From Symbiodinium sp. CCMP2592 (Eukaryota > Sar > Dinophyceae > Suessiales > Symbiodiniaceae): 64,000 nucleotides of DNA. This document shows, one piece after another, positions 10,989 to 20,321 of this stretch. A program made the position numbers and the translations under genes. The stretch's first letter is position 1, and every line of letters begins with the position of its first letter. The notes under the pieces are model-generated. The model searched no databases. It saw nothing but the letters and a program-made list of their open reading frames with translations, and was not told where the DNA came from. The stretch lies in assembly GCA_905221615.1 (NCBI GenBank), contig CAJNDT010003124.1, positions 307,001-371,000 on the forward strand, read 5' to 3'.

Positions 10989-11289
10989 GTAGTAAAGCCG
11001 CCACAAGTGCTCAAGCGGCCGCGCTGAATGAGAGGTTTCGAACAGGCTTGGGGCGCAACTGCTGTGCTAGAGGTTCCAACCGGGCCCTTTTCTGAACAGT
11101 AAAGGTTTGTGCCTCCTTCTACGCCATGGTCCTCTCCCTTTTCTCACAGTAGCTGCTTTGAGCCGCCAGGTCCCAATTCCTGGGCCCAGACTCTGTTTAA
11201 AACATTGCAACACTGGGTAGGCGGTAGGGTTTCCACCTCCGCGCGGTGGAGGGAGTCATTAGGCTTCTGTCTCTTGACGAAAGTAGCGG
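10989..11289. other. Leader region without recognised gene
   Basis: About 300 bases between the AGT tract and the first long plus-strand frame. I see no convincing open frame, hairpin or promoter motif in it. It may hold the 5' untranslated region of the non-LTR element. Confidence 0.5.
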
Positions 11290-14200
11290 ATGGCGCAATT
11301 GCCAGTGCACTCACAAAACTTTGCATCTCTTCGTAAGAATTCTTTCAAGACAGCATGTAGAAGGACAGTCCGTAGTGACGGGCCCGTACCATACCGAGGG
11401 CAGGTTCTGACACCTACCCTGGTTGATCGTCTGGGGGTGCGCCCCCCACCCACTCGAAGAGAGCTTCAGTCACAGACGGCTGACTCCCCTGCATATGGCA
11501 CAGCCTCCCGCAGGGCAGGAAGGTTGGAAAGATCCATTCGAGTTCTTTCGTGGAACGCGGGCCACCTAGGCCAACAGCAATGGGGCGAACTCAAAACATG
11601 GCTGGCAGCTGAAGCCTCTCATCACTGCGACATCCTCATATTGCAGGAAACGCACTGGACTGAGACCAGCGAATTCAGCGTTTCTGGGTGGTACTGTATC
11701 TCCTCAGCCTCGGAGTCTACCAAACCCAACACCCGGCCTAAACAAGCAGCGACGCGAAACACTCGGCAAGAACCGCGAGCTCCATCCACGACTCGCGCTG
11801 ATGGAGTCATGATCCTATTCTCTCCCAAGTTCGTCCCCAAGAGCTTACGCTGGAAGGCGTGGAGCCCGGGTAGAGTCTTAGAAGCTCGTGCGGACATTGC
11901 AGGTACTCGGCTGGTTGTTGTCGCGGTGTACCAACACGCTTGGTCTTCTGCCAAGACCATCCAGTCCAATAAGGACGACCGTGCTAAGGTACTATCTGTC
12001 ATGTCCAAGGTGATCAAGCAGGTGCCTAAGAGGGACTCCCTTATTGTAGCAGGCGATTTTAACACCTCCCTGCGTCCGAGCTCTCCATTGGTGGGGGTGG
12101 GAACGCACGTGAAGCCACCCACTGAGGACCGCCCTGACGAATCCAACTTGTTCAATCTGCTGCTCAGGCTGCGTTTGGTTGCCCTTAACACCTGGCAATG
12201 TGACCATATAGCTACCTTCTCACAAGGAGGCGTGGAGTCGCAAATTGACTTCATTCTAACCAAAGAATCTACGGCGGGAGGCAAAGCCAAACGGTCAGCT
12301 CCTTGGGTGGACTGTCCGTTGGGCAGCTGGAAGAAAGGAGGGCATTACCCACTCAAGGCTGACGTACCCCTCCAACACCACTGGCTGCTCCCGTCCCACA
12401 AACCCAGCACGCGCCGGTATGATTCACTAGCTCTACAAGCCTCAGTCAGGGAGGAGGACGATACGGCCAAGGCCCTGCACAACTGGATCGCTTCCAGAAT
12501 CGACACCTGCCAGGACCCCAAGGCATGGAATGCGTTGCTTTTGGAAGGTGCAGAACGCTTTTTCCCCAAAATTCCCAAAAGAAGACCGATCCCGCTGGAA
12601 TCGGAAACCCGTCGCATGTGGCGGGCCCGCACCCATGACAGGGCTGCGAATACCACTCCCTCAGCACAGCTGATCGAGTCACCTAAAGCAATGGCACAGC
12701 CTCCTAATCAGAACACGCCACGTCCGCCGGAAACAGAAGCTGAGCTGGCACAAGTGGCACATCGCCAAGCTGTGAAACAAGCAAAGAAAGATCGAATTGC
12801 GAGTTTCATATCGGAGGTGGATGCGAGTCTAGCTGAAGGTGATCAACATATCTCCTTCCAGACCCTCAAAAAGCTGCAGCCTTGGCAGCCCGCGCGCAGA
12901 GCTCAGCTAAAGGACAACACAGGACATCTCCTAGGTCCAGCGCAGGAACTAGCAGCCCTCAGGGACTATGCCAATCAGGTATTTGCGGCCCACCCACCGT
13001 TACGGACAATGCATGGAGCTTTCCCTGCTTTGGAGCCGCCCAAACTAGCAGCTCACATACATTCCATCAAGCCGAACAAAGCTGTTCCTGACGGAGCGGC
13101 ACCAGCGGCTGTATGGAGGCTGTGTAGCGATCTCGTTGCACCGGTCCTCTCCGAACACGTAGCATCCAAGCAGGCCGAGGACAGTCTAGAATCCGACCTC
13201 GTAGACGCAGATCTCTGTTTAATACCCAAGCCGGGCAAGCCCTCTGACAAACCCGCAAACCTGAGACCCCTGGGCATCCTTAGACCTGACGCAAAGGGAC
13301 TGGCGGGAGCGGCCAGAGAAGCGCTTCAACCACTGACACGCTCGTTCCTCAAGCACATGCCACAGTTCGCTTATCTACCAGGTCGGGGGCTGTCAGACGC
13401 GCTAGAACGCGTGGTGCATCACTTGCGAGAGGCTCGATCCCTGTTAGAACAGGCTCACCCCACGAGACACGCCTTGCAACAAGGCACACAGGCCCCAGCC
13501 TTAGTCGGCGGCCTCACCTTTGCTCTTGACCTCAGCCAAGCGTTTGACACTGTCTCTCGACAAGAGATCATCGACCTTCTTCAGAGAGAAGGGGCCGATC
13601 AGGACACAGTCCACCTTGTTCAGGCTCTACATGACGGGTCTCGTTATGTTCTTCACGCGCAGGGATATTCCACCTCTGTTGAAACCACAGCAGGCATTAA
13701 ACAAGGATGTAAGCTCGCCCCCACACTCTTCTCGTTCCTTACAGGTGACCTTTTCCGCTCTCTGGTCGACCTTTTCGGAGCTGAGCAGGTCTTGAAGTTC
13801 CTGACTGGCTATGCCGATGATCTCACGCTCCATCGGACTATCCGCTCTGAAAAGGACCTCAGGGCCATTCATGCTCTCATCGCAGCGCTACTTGAAGAGG
13901 TCCGCAGACATCGTCTTCGCGTCAACATTAGCAAGTGCGTCATCTTAGTGAAGCTAGCGGGAAGAGAATCCCAAAACGTGTTGAACAAACATGGCTGCTG
14001 GATCACCAACTCAAAGGGCGAGCAGGTTCGCGGATGGCGCATAGGGCCCAACAAATCTTTCCCCGCCTTCCAGTGGGTCTCCTGTAGCAAGTATCTGGGG
14101 GTTATGATTTCCTACAACCACTTCGAGCTGCAGTCCTTGCATTACCGCATTGGGGAAGCCAAGCAAAAGCTGCATCAAGTCCGCCAGTTTGTCTACAATC

Positions 14201-16146
14201 GCCGGCACGCGAGCACTATGTCGAGACTTAAGGTTTGGCAAAGCACAGTCCTGAGCACACTGACTACAGGCCTTTCAGACGTCGGACTTAGCGAGGAGTC
14301 GGCCAAGCAGCTACGTAGTTGGCATGCTTACAAGGTGCGATCAGTGCTGAACTTGCCAGCACACACCAGCCGCATCACCACTAAGGACCTCTTCCAGCTT
14401 TATAGCATTCAGGACCCAGTTCAAGCGATGCAGGTCAAGCTCAGGAAGCGTCTCCGCAAACTTGAGCGGCGTGCAGCCAGAAGCCCAGATATCACAACCG
14501 ATCCTGCTGTCCTGCAAGTCATCCGGGACAAGCTGCATTTCATGTCACAGCTCCCAGAAACAGTCGAGCGCCCTGTAGCCCTACATGCATGCACACTCTG
14601 CGATGCCTCTTTTGAGACAGCAAATGGGTTACACTTACACAAGTCGAGAGTGCATCCAGCCAGCATTGACCGATTTGTGCCATCAAGCTTCGATCGGCAA
14701 CTCCACGCGGTGGATGGGATGCCGCAATGTGCCGCTTGCATGCGCAAATTCCATCAATGGAAAGGTCTACGTGACCACCTGTTGTCAGGAGCATGTCCGG
14801 AACCCCAGAAGCTTCGAACTCTGAACGTGACTGACAAGCACTCCAGTCACCCTGAGGTAAGGACCCTGTCCCAGCTGCGTCAGGACATTGCCCAACTCCC
14901 ACAACATCGAATAGCGGTGATCTCAAAGACACCGGAGGCCCGGATCCTGATCCATAGGTGCCTCACGTGTGACTTCTGGACTTTCGATCACACTAAAGTC
15001 AAGTCACACTTTCGTCAGGCGCATCCTAAGGACTGGTCAAGGCTGCACAAACGCGCAGTCTCTATATGTCAGGGTTTCTCACCTCACCTCGCCAAGGGAC
15101 ACCCGTGCTCATTCTGCGGCTATAAGGTCTATGATCGTCGACTGCACCCGGAACAATGCCCCGTACTTTATCAGGTGAGTACACAGTGGCTGCGAGGGCA
15201 ACCGGAGGCAGAGGAAGCCGTTACCGCTCCCCCCTCCAAGCCCCACGAACGGTCACTGACCCACTTCTTTAAGCCCCGGTCGAATGGCACAGCCTCCAAT
15301 CAGTCGAGCACAGCTCGTCACACTCCGGCAGACAAGCAGGCGCCTGATCCGCAGTCCTCAGGACAAGCGGAAATTAGACCCGAAGGAGTGCACAAACGCG
15401 CTCTGACTAACACGTCCAACTCGTGTTACGCTAATGCCCTGTTTCAGGCTCTGCATCAGATCTCGAGCTTTGGGTATGATCTGGGTGCTTTCCAGTCTGT
15501 CCTCTCCCATCTAGGCGACGAGCGAGCCCCCAGATTACTGAACCTGTTAGGCTTGTTTGAATTTCGCCATGCCATCTCAGGCTGGCGACTTGACGGCAGA
15601 CAGCATGATGTCTCGGAGCTGCTTCTGCATATGCAGTCCAAGCCTTTCGGCTCCCTCCAACAAACCCAGTGGCAGGGTCGAACAGATGGCGAGGTTGAGG
15701 ATTCAGATGTGGGAGTCAGCCCACTCCTTCTTCCCCTTCCGCCTGGCCCTCTGTCACTCTCGGCTTGCTTACGGCTGTGGGAGTCCCAAATCTTCTCCCG
15801 CGCGCTAGTTTGGTCACCTGAACTCCTAGCAGTTGTGATTTGCCGCTGGCAGGATGGAGTCAAGAACACTCAGCCGTGTCTTTGGTCAGGCCGCACCACG
15901 GTGCCTGTATGGACCTCAAGTGATGCTCGCACTCAGCGTCACTATCAGGTCATAGCAGGAGTTGCCCACTTTGGGGACTCCCTTTTTTCTGGGCACTACC
16001 GCGCTTTTTGGCCAGAGGACCCAGCGGATACCGCCTCTCAGGTTTGGATCTCTGACGACTACAGGCTTCCGGAAAAGGCCTCAGCGGCCTTGAACCTGTC
16101 CATCTCCAGGAATGTCTACATGCTTTTCTTGCAACGAATTCGCTAG
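11290..16146 (+). CDS. Non-LTR retrotransposon polyprotein: APE endonuclease, RT, C2H2 fingers, ubiquitin-specific protease
   Basis: 1618 residues without a stop. The APE-type endonuclease starts near residue 83 (VLSWNAG) and carries LQETHW (Glu 120) and AGDFN (Asp 256). The RT carries LDLSQAFD (Asp 747), GIKQGCKLAP and YADD at 841-844. Three C2H2-type fingers follow (around residues 1101, 1150 and 1228), with a further Cys-rich motif near 1272. The C-terminus is a compact ubiquitin-specific-protease domain: Cys box NTSNSCYANALFQAL (Cys 1379), a Gln box (RQHDVSELLLHMQ), His box DSLFSGHYRAFW (His 1569) and an Asp-Asp at 1589-1590 before the final strand. It is shorter (about 240 residues) than most USPs. 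The RT would copy the element by target-primed synthesis; the peptidase could remove ubiquitin from element or host proteins. Twin hairpins fall at residues 60-72, 458-471 and 1333-1343, all between domains. The start codon is uncertain, as the first 80 residues are unassigned. Confidence 0.9.
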   Translation: MAQLPVHSQNFASLRKNSFKTACRRTVRSDGPVPYRGQVLTPTLVDRLGVRPPPTRRELQSQTADSPAYGTASRRAGRLERSIRVLSWNAGHLGQQQWGELKTWLAAEASHHCDILILQETHWTETSEFSVSGWYCISSASESTKPNTRPKQAATRNTRQEPRAPSTTRADGVMILFSPKFVPKSLRWKAWSPGRVLEARADIAGTRLVVVAVYQHAWSSAKTIQSNKDDRAKVLSVMSKVIKQVPKRDSLIVAGDFNTSLRPSSPLVGVGTHVKPPTEDRPDESNLFNLLLRLRLVALNTWQCDHIATFSQGGVESQIDFILTKESTAGGKAKRSAPWVDCPLGSWKKGGHYPLKADVPLQHHWLLPSHKPSTRRYDSLALQASVREEDDTAKALHNWIASRIDTCQDPKAWNALLLEGAERFFPKIPKRRPIPLESETRRMWRARTHDRAANTTPSAQLIESPKAMAQPPNQNTPRPPETEAELAQVAHRQAVKQAKKDRIASFISEVDASLAEGDQHISFQTLKKLQPWQPARRAQLKDNTGHLLGPAQELAALRDYANQVFAAHPPLRTMHGAFPALEPPKLAAHIHSIKPNKAVPDGAAPAAVWRLCSDLVAPVLSEHVASKQAEDSLESDLVDADLCLIPKPGKPSDKPANLRPLGILRPDAKGLAGAAREALQPLTRSFLKHMPQFAYLPGRGLSDALERVVHHLREARSLLEQAHPTRHALQQGTQAPALVGGLTFALDLSQAFDTVSRQEIIDLLQREGADQDTVHLVQALHDGSRYVLHAQGYSTSVETTAGIKQGCKLAPTLFSFLTGDLFRSLVDLFGAEQVLKFLTGYADDLTLHRTIRSEKDLRAIHALIAALLEEVRRHRLRVNISKCVILVKLAGRESQNVLNKHGCWITNSKGEQVRGWRIGPNKSFPAFQWVSCSKYLGVMISYNHFELQSLHYRIGEAKQKLHQVRQFVYNRRHASTMSRLKVWQSTVLSTLTTGLSDVGLSEESAKQLRSWHAYKVRSVLNLPAHTSRITTKDLFQLYSIQDPVQAMQVKLRKRLRKLERRAARSPDITTDPAVLQVIRDKLHFMSQLPETVERPVALHACTLCDASFETANGLHLHKSRVHPASIDRFVPSSFDRQLHAVDGMPQCAACMRKFHQWKGLRDHLLSGACPEPQKLRTLNVTDKHSSHPEVRTLSQLRQDIAQLPQHRIAVISKTPEARILIHRCLTCDFWTFDHTKVKSHFRQAHPKDWSRLHKRAVSICQGFSPHLAKGHPCSFCGYKVYDRRLHPEQCPVLYQVSTQWLRGQPEAEEAVTAPPSKPHERSLTHFFKPRSNGTASNQSSTARHTPADKQAPDPQSSGQAEIRPEGVHKRALTNTSNSCYANALFQALHQISSFGYDLGAFQSVLSHLGDERAPRLLNLLGLFEFRHAISGWRLDGRQHDVSELLLHMQSKPFGSLQQTQWQGRTDGEVEDSDVGVSPLLLPLPPGPLSLSACLRLWESQIFSRALVWSPELLAVVICRWQDGVKNTQPCLWSGRTTVPVWTSSDARTQRHYQVIAGVAHFGDSLFSGHYRAFWPEDPADTASQVWISDDYRLPEKASAALNLSISRNVYMLFLQRIR
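11469..11505 (+). repeat. Twin ACA hairpin 1 (in linker before endonuclease)
   Basis: GTC-ACA-GAC at 11469-11477 and GGC-ACA-GCC at 11497-11505. It lies inside the LINE frame, just before the endonuclease domain. Confidence 0.75.
12661..12701 (+). repeat. Twin ACA hairpin 2 (in endonuclease-RT linker)
   Basis: TCAGC-ACA-GCTGA at 12661-12673 and GGC-ACA-GCC at 12693-12701, in the linker between the endonuclease and RT domains of the LINE polyprotein. Confidence 0.8.
15286..15317 (+). repeat. Twin ACA hairpin 3 (in zinc-finger to USP linker)
   Basis: GGC-ACA-GCC at 15286-15294 and CGAGC-ACA-GCTCG at 15305-15317, in the low-complexity linker between the zinc fingers and the USP domain. Confidence 0.8.
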
Positions 16147-16370
16147 CATCATCGCTAGGTTATGCATTCCGGCCCAGCTTCGTCCTCAAGGGCACTGCGG
16201 GGCGCCCGTGCGTGAGAAGCCTATAGTCAATTGAAAGTTGGCATAGGCCACCTCACGTCAAGGCCAAGTTCGTCATGCGCGCACGCGGATATGCACATAC
16301 CGCAATACTTTTTCCTCTCAATCAGCTCGCCCTCTTTTTGTATAGCTTCCAACCCGACTACACGGCCGGC
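16147..16370. other. Intergenic region without recognised feature
   Basis: About 220 bases between the LINE stop and the preferred start of the next frame. No twin hairpin is present here, unlike at most later gene ends. Confidence 0.5.
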
Positions 16371-17165
16371 ATGACCGCTTCCCCTGTCGCAGTCAAGAGT
16401 CCGGAGCACAAACGCTCCAGAAACGGCACAGACAATGAGGACGCATCGGGAATGGATTTTTCTGAAGAGCCTCCACTCGAGTCACTTTCGCCTGCGGCCA
16501 AGGCCGCTGCCCTGCCGAGGCAGCAAGACCAGCCTCGCCGCAAATCAGTCCCGAGACAGAAAGGACCTGGTGCGGTCCAAGGGTTTGGGCAAGGCACCCA
16601 GCCTCGGGCGCAATCTGGTGCCATCCAGGCGCTGAGCCCGGAAGAGCTCACCAAAGCCTTCCTTGTGCACGATGACCAAATGAGCCTGCTGCAGCACCAG
16701 CTATCATTGGTTTACAAACTACCTCAAGACCATCAGCTTTCGAAGGCATTAGTTGCGTCTGTGAAATCCTGGCAGGGAGGCTTGAAGAAGCTGCGCCAAG
16801 GAGAACCCCACCCCGAGGGATCATGCTCGAATGCGGTCTCCCTGGTTCTCCTCCACGAACTGACCAAAGGCAACCCTCCAGCACACGTGGACAAGACGGA
16901 GTACGGCAAGCTCCTGAAAGTGGTGGACTCCATGATCAATATCACTACCGACAAGACCAAGCTAGCACAGGAAATAGTGCACTGCTCTGCTAAGCCGAAC
17001 AAGCTCAAGACGCACGTCATCCTTGACTTCAGGGTGGCAATCTACTCTGACCTCATGCCCTACCTCTCCCTCCTTGCCTCCCTCTTTGACTCCTATGATG
17101 GCTTCGAACGCCTGGGTCGCAAGGCGCCGGGAGGACTGGCTCGTAAGGCTCGAGGCCGTCCGTGA
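16371..17165 (+). CDS. Unassigned helical protein, possible ORF1/gag-like
   Basis: I do not recognise a family. The frame is open from 16275, but the ATG at 16371 (MTASPVAVKSPEHK) is preferred because the 32 residues before it are hydrophobic and look like untranslated leader. The N-terminal 90 residues are charged and Pro/Gln-rich with basic patches; the rest is predicted helical and rich in Leu and Lys. At the 3' end the frame closes with a basic tail, while the +1 frame (from about 17085, NAWVARRREDWLVRLEAVRE) reads more like protein, so a frameshift or small intron near 17090 is likely. Its place after the LINE polyprotein would fit an RNA-binding accessory protein; that is inference only. 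Confidence 0.5.
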   Translation: MTASPVAVKSPEHKRSRNGTDNEDASGMDFSEEPPLESLSPAAKAAALPRQQDQPRRKSVPRQKGPGAVQGFGQGTQPRAQSGAIQALSPEELTKAFLVHDDQMSLLQHQLSLVYKLPQDHQLSKALVASVKSWQGGLKKLRQGEPHPEGSCSNAVSLVLLHELTKGNPPAHVDKTEYGKLLKVVDSMINITTDKTKLAQEIVHCSAKPNKLKTHVILDFRVAIYSDLMPYLSLLASLFDSYDGFERLGRKAPGGLARKARGRP

Positions 17166-17181
17166 GCTTGGCCTAGTGGAA

Positions 17182-17215
17182 GCACACAGTGCACTAATTT
17201 CCTCAGCACAGCTGA
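17182..17215 (+). repeat. Twin ACA hairpin 4
   Basis: GCAC-ACA-GTGC at 17182-17192 and TCAGC-ACA-GCTGA at 17203-17215. It falls just after the stop of the preceding frame, or within its frameshifted 3' end. Confidence 0.85.
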
Positions 17216-17383
17216 TGTTCTGATCCGTCTTGCACTTTTCACTCAGGTACAGCGTGACTAGCAAGGCTGCTGATTCTTTCAACAAAGTTCCAGCTGCGCA
17301 TCAAAACGGAGCCTGTCGTGAGCAGATTACTTCGCTCCACTTCATGTCCTGAGCGTGCCAGCCTGGCTCGAGCCCTTAGCACT

Positions 17384-17635
17384 ATGGATCTCACACGGTT
17401 TGCGGACCTACCGGGCCCTGACCAAGTCCCGCATTTCCTGAATCTGGTGCATCAGCTGGACGAGATTCTCAAGCGCAAGGCCTCGCAACTCTATACAGAC
17501 CCTGGCTCGGCGTCATCTACCAGCTCTCAGACTGCCGAACGATGCACTTTGCCCTCTGGCAAGGCCCGTCCTCCCACACCGCCGGCTCCTAAACATCGAC
17601 GAACTGACGCAGCTCCAGACCAGGACGCTACGTAA
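17384..17635 (+). CDS. Small unassigned protein
   Basis: A frame of 84 residues from the ATG at 17384 (open from 17318). It has a helical N-terminal half (FLNLVHQLDEILKRK) and a Ser/Pro/Thr-rich, basic C-terminal half. It may be a separate small gene or a downstream exon of the frame ending at 17165. Coding status is uncertain. Confidence 0.35.
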   Translation: MDLTRFADLPGPDQVPHFLNLVHQLDEILKRKASQLYTDPGSASSTSSQTAERCTLPSGKARPPTPPAPKHRRTDAAPDQDAT

Positions 17636-17781
17636 TCTATTCCGAGAACTAGGCACAGTCGGCGGAGCCGGCTATCAGCGAGCAAAACTCACTGCCATGT
17701 GTCTTTCTTTAATTTGTTTCCTGCTCCTGACTCCACTGTCTTGCAACTAGGTCACAGGGCTCAAGCTACCAGTGGCAGGTA

Positions 17782-17814
17782 GCACACAGTGCAGCACGGA
17801 TTCGTCACAGACGA
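17782..17814 (+). repeat. Twin ACA hairpin 5 (directly before kinase-like gene)
   Basis: GCAC-ACA-GTGC at 17782-17792 and TCGTC-ACA-GACGA at 17802-17814. The kinase-like ATG follows 20 bases later. Confidence 0.85.
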
Positions 17815-17834
17815 TATCTCCCCCCCACGCTGTG

Positions 17835-19055
17835 ATGAATCGAGCTCCATATTCTGATGGAGTGCATGAGGCTCTCGGTCGGAGCCATATGCCCGGACTT
17901 CGACGACCGGTTGACCCCCAAGTGACTTCCGCCATCTCACCAGAGCTCTTGGGCGTGAAGATCGCAAATGGATACGCCAGCGCGGTCTTCAATTCCAGTG
18001 CTGCAAACTTTGTGCTCAAGAAAGTCACGAGACCTCAGGAAGAATACATGGCCAGAAGAGAGTTTAGCAGATTATCGAGATTCCCGCCCATCAACACCAT
18101 CATCGAGGCTTACTGGCAGCAGGGCCCAACGCTACTACTGCCACGGCTGTACCCTGCTCATATCCCCTCTATGACGACGGACCACGTCGTCAATCTCGTC
18201 GCTGACATCCGGTCTGCCCTCAACGCAGTGCATTCCAGCCAACTGGTTCACGCGGACATCCACATGGGCAACATCATGGTGCGCTACGACCCCCCCACCT
18301 ATGTCCTGATCGATTTTGGCGGCACCGCGGGGGAAAGTGTCTATCCTCTCAGCTTGGGCTACGGAGCCCTTGGCCAGGGAGGAATGCTTCATCGTCCTCC
18401 TCACGAACTTATGGAGCGACCCACCAGGACCGTCAGAGGTGACTACTACAGGCTCAGCAAGACGATCTCCGTCGAAATTGTGGGCAACAAGTGCTGGCGC
18501 GACACTGCGTCGGGTTTCCCGATGCCCCCGAAACTCCCCAAGCACCTTCGCGTCGAGCTGGCAGAATGGGAGAACCTCGCTGGCCTCACTCCACCCAAAT
18601 GGCCAGAATCTGCCTTTCCCGGAGGAAGCTGGTACGAGACTGCCATTGATCCCTCGATCACCGTGCAAGCCGGCTTGTATGATGACGCCGGCAACGTCCG
18701 ACTGGCCACCGCCGTCTTCTCCTACTCCAAGCAGCAAAAATCCAATGCATCCGGGCTCTTCGGGCCAGAAGATCCCAAACGGGCCTCTTTGGACTCCGGA
18801 AGCTGGGAGGAATCTGCTGCTTACGCTAGGTTCTTCCTATCTTGCAGGCTCAGGACCATGGGCAGCCACATCCGGACCATGTACACGGAGGTCCTGCCGT
18901 ACCAAAAGTACAGCAACCAGGATGGCTACCTCATGCTGGAGAATGCTCTCGAGCACCCTCCACCTCCACCACCTCCTCCGGCTACCAGCTCGAACGAGCC
19001 AGCGCCCTCGACTCCGGCTACTGAGCTGCAGGGCATTTGGGCGGAAATGGACTAG
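17835..19055 (+). CDS. Protein-kinase-like protein
   Basis: The frame is open from 17772, but the ATG at 17835 is preferred because the codons before it consist of twin hairpin 5. Numbered from 17772, the kinase landmarks are Lys 83 or 84 (FVLKKV), Glu 97 (REFSRL), the catalytic loop LVHADIHMGNIMV with Asp 162 and Asn 167, and the metal-binding LIDFGG with Asp 181. These are the residues needed for phosphotransfer, so an active kinase is plausible. The HADIHxxN form of the loop is seen in atypical and small-molecule kinases as well as in Ser/Thr kinases. The region after the kinase domain (260-427) is unassigned and ends in a proline run. Substrate unknown. A kinase inside a retroelement-like block is unusual. 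Confidence 0.75.
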   Translation: MNRAPYSDGVHEALGRSHMPGLRRPVDPQVTSAISPELLGVKIANGYASAVFNSSAANFVLKKVTRPQEEYMARREFSRLSRFPPINTIIEAYWQQGPTLLLPRLYPAHIPSMTTDHVVNLVADIRSALNAVHSSQLVHADIHMGNIMVRYDPPTYVLIDFGGTAGESVYPLSLGYGALGQGGMLHRPPHELMERPTRTVRGDYYRLSKTISVEIVGNKCWRDTASGFPMPPKLPKHLRVELAEWENLAGLTPPKWPESAFPGGSWYETAIDPSITVQAGLYDDAGNVRLATAVFSYSKQQKSNASGLFGPEDPKRASLDSGSWEESAAYARFFLSCRLRTMGSHIRTMYTEVLPYQKYSNQDGYLMLENALEHPPPPPPPPATSSNEPAPSTPATELQGIWAEMD

Positions 19056-19067
19056 GCTTCAATCGCA

Positions 19068-19101
19068 GGACACAGTCCACTCAGCGGCATATGGCACAGC
19101 C
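19068..19101 (+). repeat. Twin ACA hairpin 6 (12 nt after kinase stop)
   Basis: GGAC-ACA-GTCC at 19068-19078 and GGC-ACA-GCC at 19093-19101, 12 bases after the kinase stop codon. Confidence 0.85.
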
Positions 19102-19141
19102 TCCGCCACGCGGTTACTGTAACCAATTTGTCGCGGGAATA

Positions 19142-19175
19142 GGACACAGTCCACATCAGCCTGAGTCACAGACTC
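19142..19175 (+). repeat. Twin ACA hairpin 7
   Basis: GGAC-ACA-GTCC at 19142-19152 and GAGTC-ACA-GACTC at 19163-19175. It is the second pair in the same intergenic gap. Confidence 0.85.
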
Positions 19176-19323
19176 TGTTCCAGCGCCCACTGCCTACAGC
19201 ACTGGCCTCAGCCCGAGAAAACACCTGTGCATCTGTCTTGAGCGCAGTTGTCTGCACTTTCCGTTCCCGCTGCTTGAGCTCAGCTTCATCTAAGCTACTG
19301 GCTCCCAACTTGCGCGGGCGCAC

Positions 19324-20283
19324 ATGGCTGGCGAAGATGACTGCCCCATCAGGGCCATTTCCTTTCCCGCCGGGGTCTTCGCAGACTACATGGATGACTA
19401 TCTCACCCTTTCTGCGCTGAAGTTGTATTGTGCGGAGGCCCACGTGGCCCTGCCACCGGCAGCGGGAACATGGCCATCAAATGACATCACGGCATGGGCA
19501 AACAAAGCTCTCCCACCCCAACAGTGGCAGCAATTCGAGAAGTATCTCGAGTCCATGACTACCATGCCCTGCTCCGGGATGGAGGAAGGCTGCTTAGTCA
19601 ATCCCATCCCGCACGGAGGACTACTACACATGGTGCCAAAGGCAGAGCAGATAGCTAACAACTGTCTCACTTCTCGCTGTCTCTCCATCTGGTCCTCGGT
19701 CCGCCAGGTTCTGCAGCACCTACCTTTCGAGGCCCACGACAGATGGGAGCACTCTCCCAGTGCGGCTGGCTCTTCATGTGGCCAGCGCTTTCGGGTTGGT
19801 GCTTACTGCCGAGTTCTCCCTGGCCTGCTCAAGGAGACGGTCTCCCATCCCAACGTCACTCGTCTCTTCAATGCATTCGTGTGCTCATGTCATCCAAGTC
19901 ACCAGTGGACTTCGCTTGAAATCTTAGTGGATGTGCAGTCCCCACCGCACAAAGATGCTCGCAATGCTGCCTTGGGCACTCTGCTCATCCCGATTTCGAT
20001 TTACGACCAGGGCGGCCTATGGATCGAAGACCCAGACGGCTGCGACTACCAGGAGATCCCGCGCCAGCAGGGGATGACCCGGGGAAGTTGCTTTGACCTA
20101 CGGGGTCTCAGCCTTCTCTTTCGGGCGGATGCGCTGTGGCATGCAACTCTACCATGGGAAACCTATACTCGTGTCGTTTTGGCGGCCTACACGGTCAGAG
20201 GGGTCTCTCGTTTCTCACCAACGCTGCAACAGCGCCTGACCGAGCTGGGTTTTCGTCTGCCGCTAGGCACAGCAGATGATTAG
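19324..20283 (+). CDS. 2-oxoglutarate/Fe(II) oxygenase-like protein
   Basis: 319 residues. The C-terminal half has the iron-binding pattern of the double-stranded beta-helix oxygenases: His 209-x-Asp 211 (PPHKDARN), a glycine-rich strand GGLWIEDP (230-237), His 273 (LWHATLPWE) and Arg 283 ten residues later (RVVLAAYTV), which in this superfamily binds 2-oxoglutarate. The N-terminal 150 residues are unassigned. The family includes protein hydroxylases and nucleic-acid oxidases such as AlkB and TET/JBP; which type this is cannot be told by eye. It stands between the kinase-like gene and three small paralogues and is followed 7 bases after its stop by a twin hairpin. Confidence 0.7.
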   Translation: MAGEDDCPIRAISFPAGVFADYMDDYLTLSALKLYCAEAHVALPPAAGTWPSNDITAWANKALPPQQWQQFEKYLESMTTMPCSGMEEGCLVNPIPHGGLLHMVPKAEQIANNCLTSRCLSIWSSVRQVLQHLPFEAHDRWEHSPSAAGSSCGQRFRVGAYCRVLPGLLKETVSHPNVTRLFNAFVCSCHPSHQWTSLEILVDVQSPPHKDARNAALGTLLIPISIYDQGGLWIEDPDGCDYQEIPRQQGMTRGSCFDLRGLSLLFRADALWHATLPWETYTRVVLAAYTVRGVSRFSPTLQQRLTELGFRLPLGTADD

Positions 20284-20290
20284 TTCGAAT

Positions 20291-20321
20291 GGCACAGCCT
20301 TCTGAGCTGAGACACAGTCTC
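20291..20321 (+). repeat. Twin ACA hairpin 8 (7 nt after oxygenase stop)
   Basis: GGC-ACA-GCC at 20291-20299 and GAGAC-ACA-GTCTC at 20309-20321. Confidence 0.88.

Noticed and set aside
13602-13612. Single GGAC-ACA-GTCC hairpin inside the LINE RT
   Set aside because: No partner hairpin nearby and it encodes conserved-looking RT sequence; likely chance.
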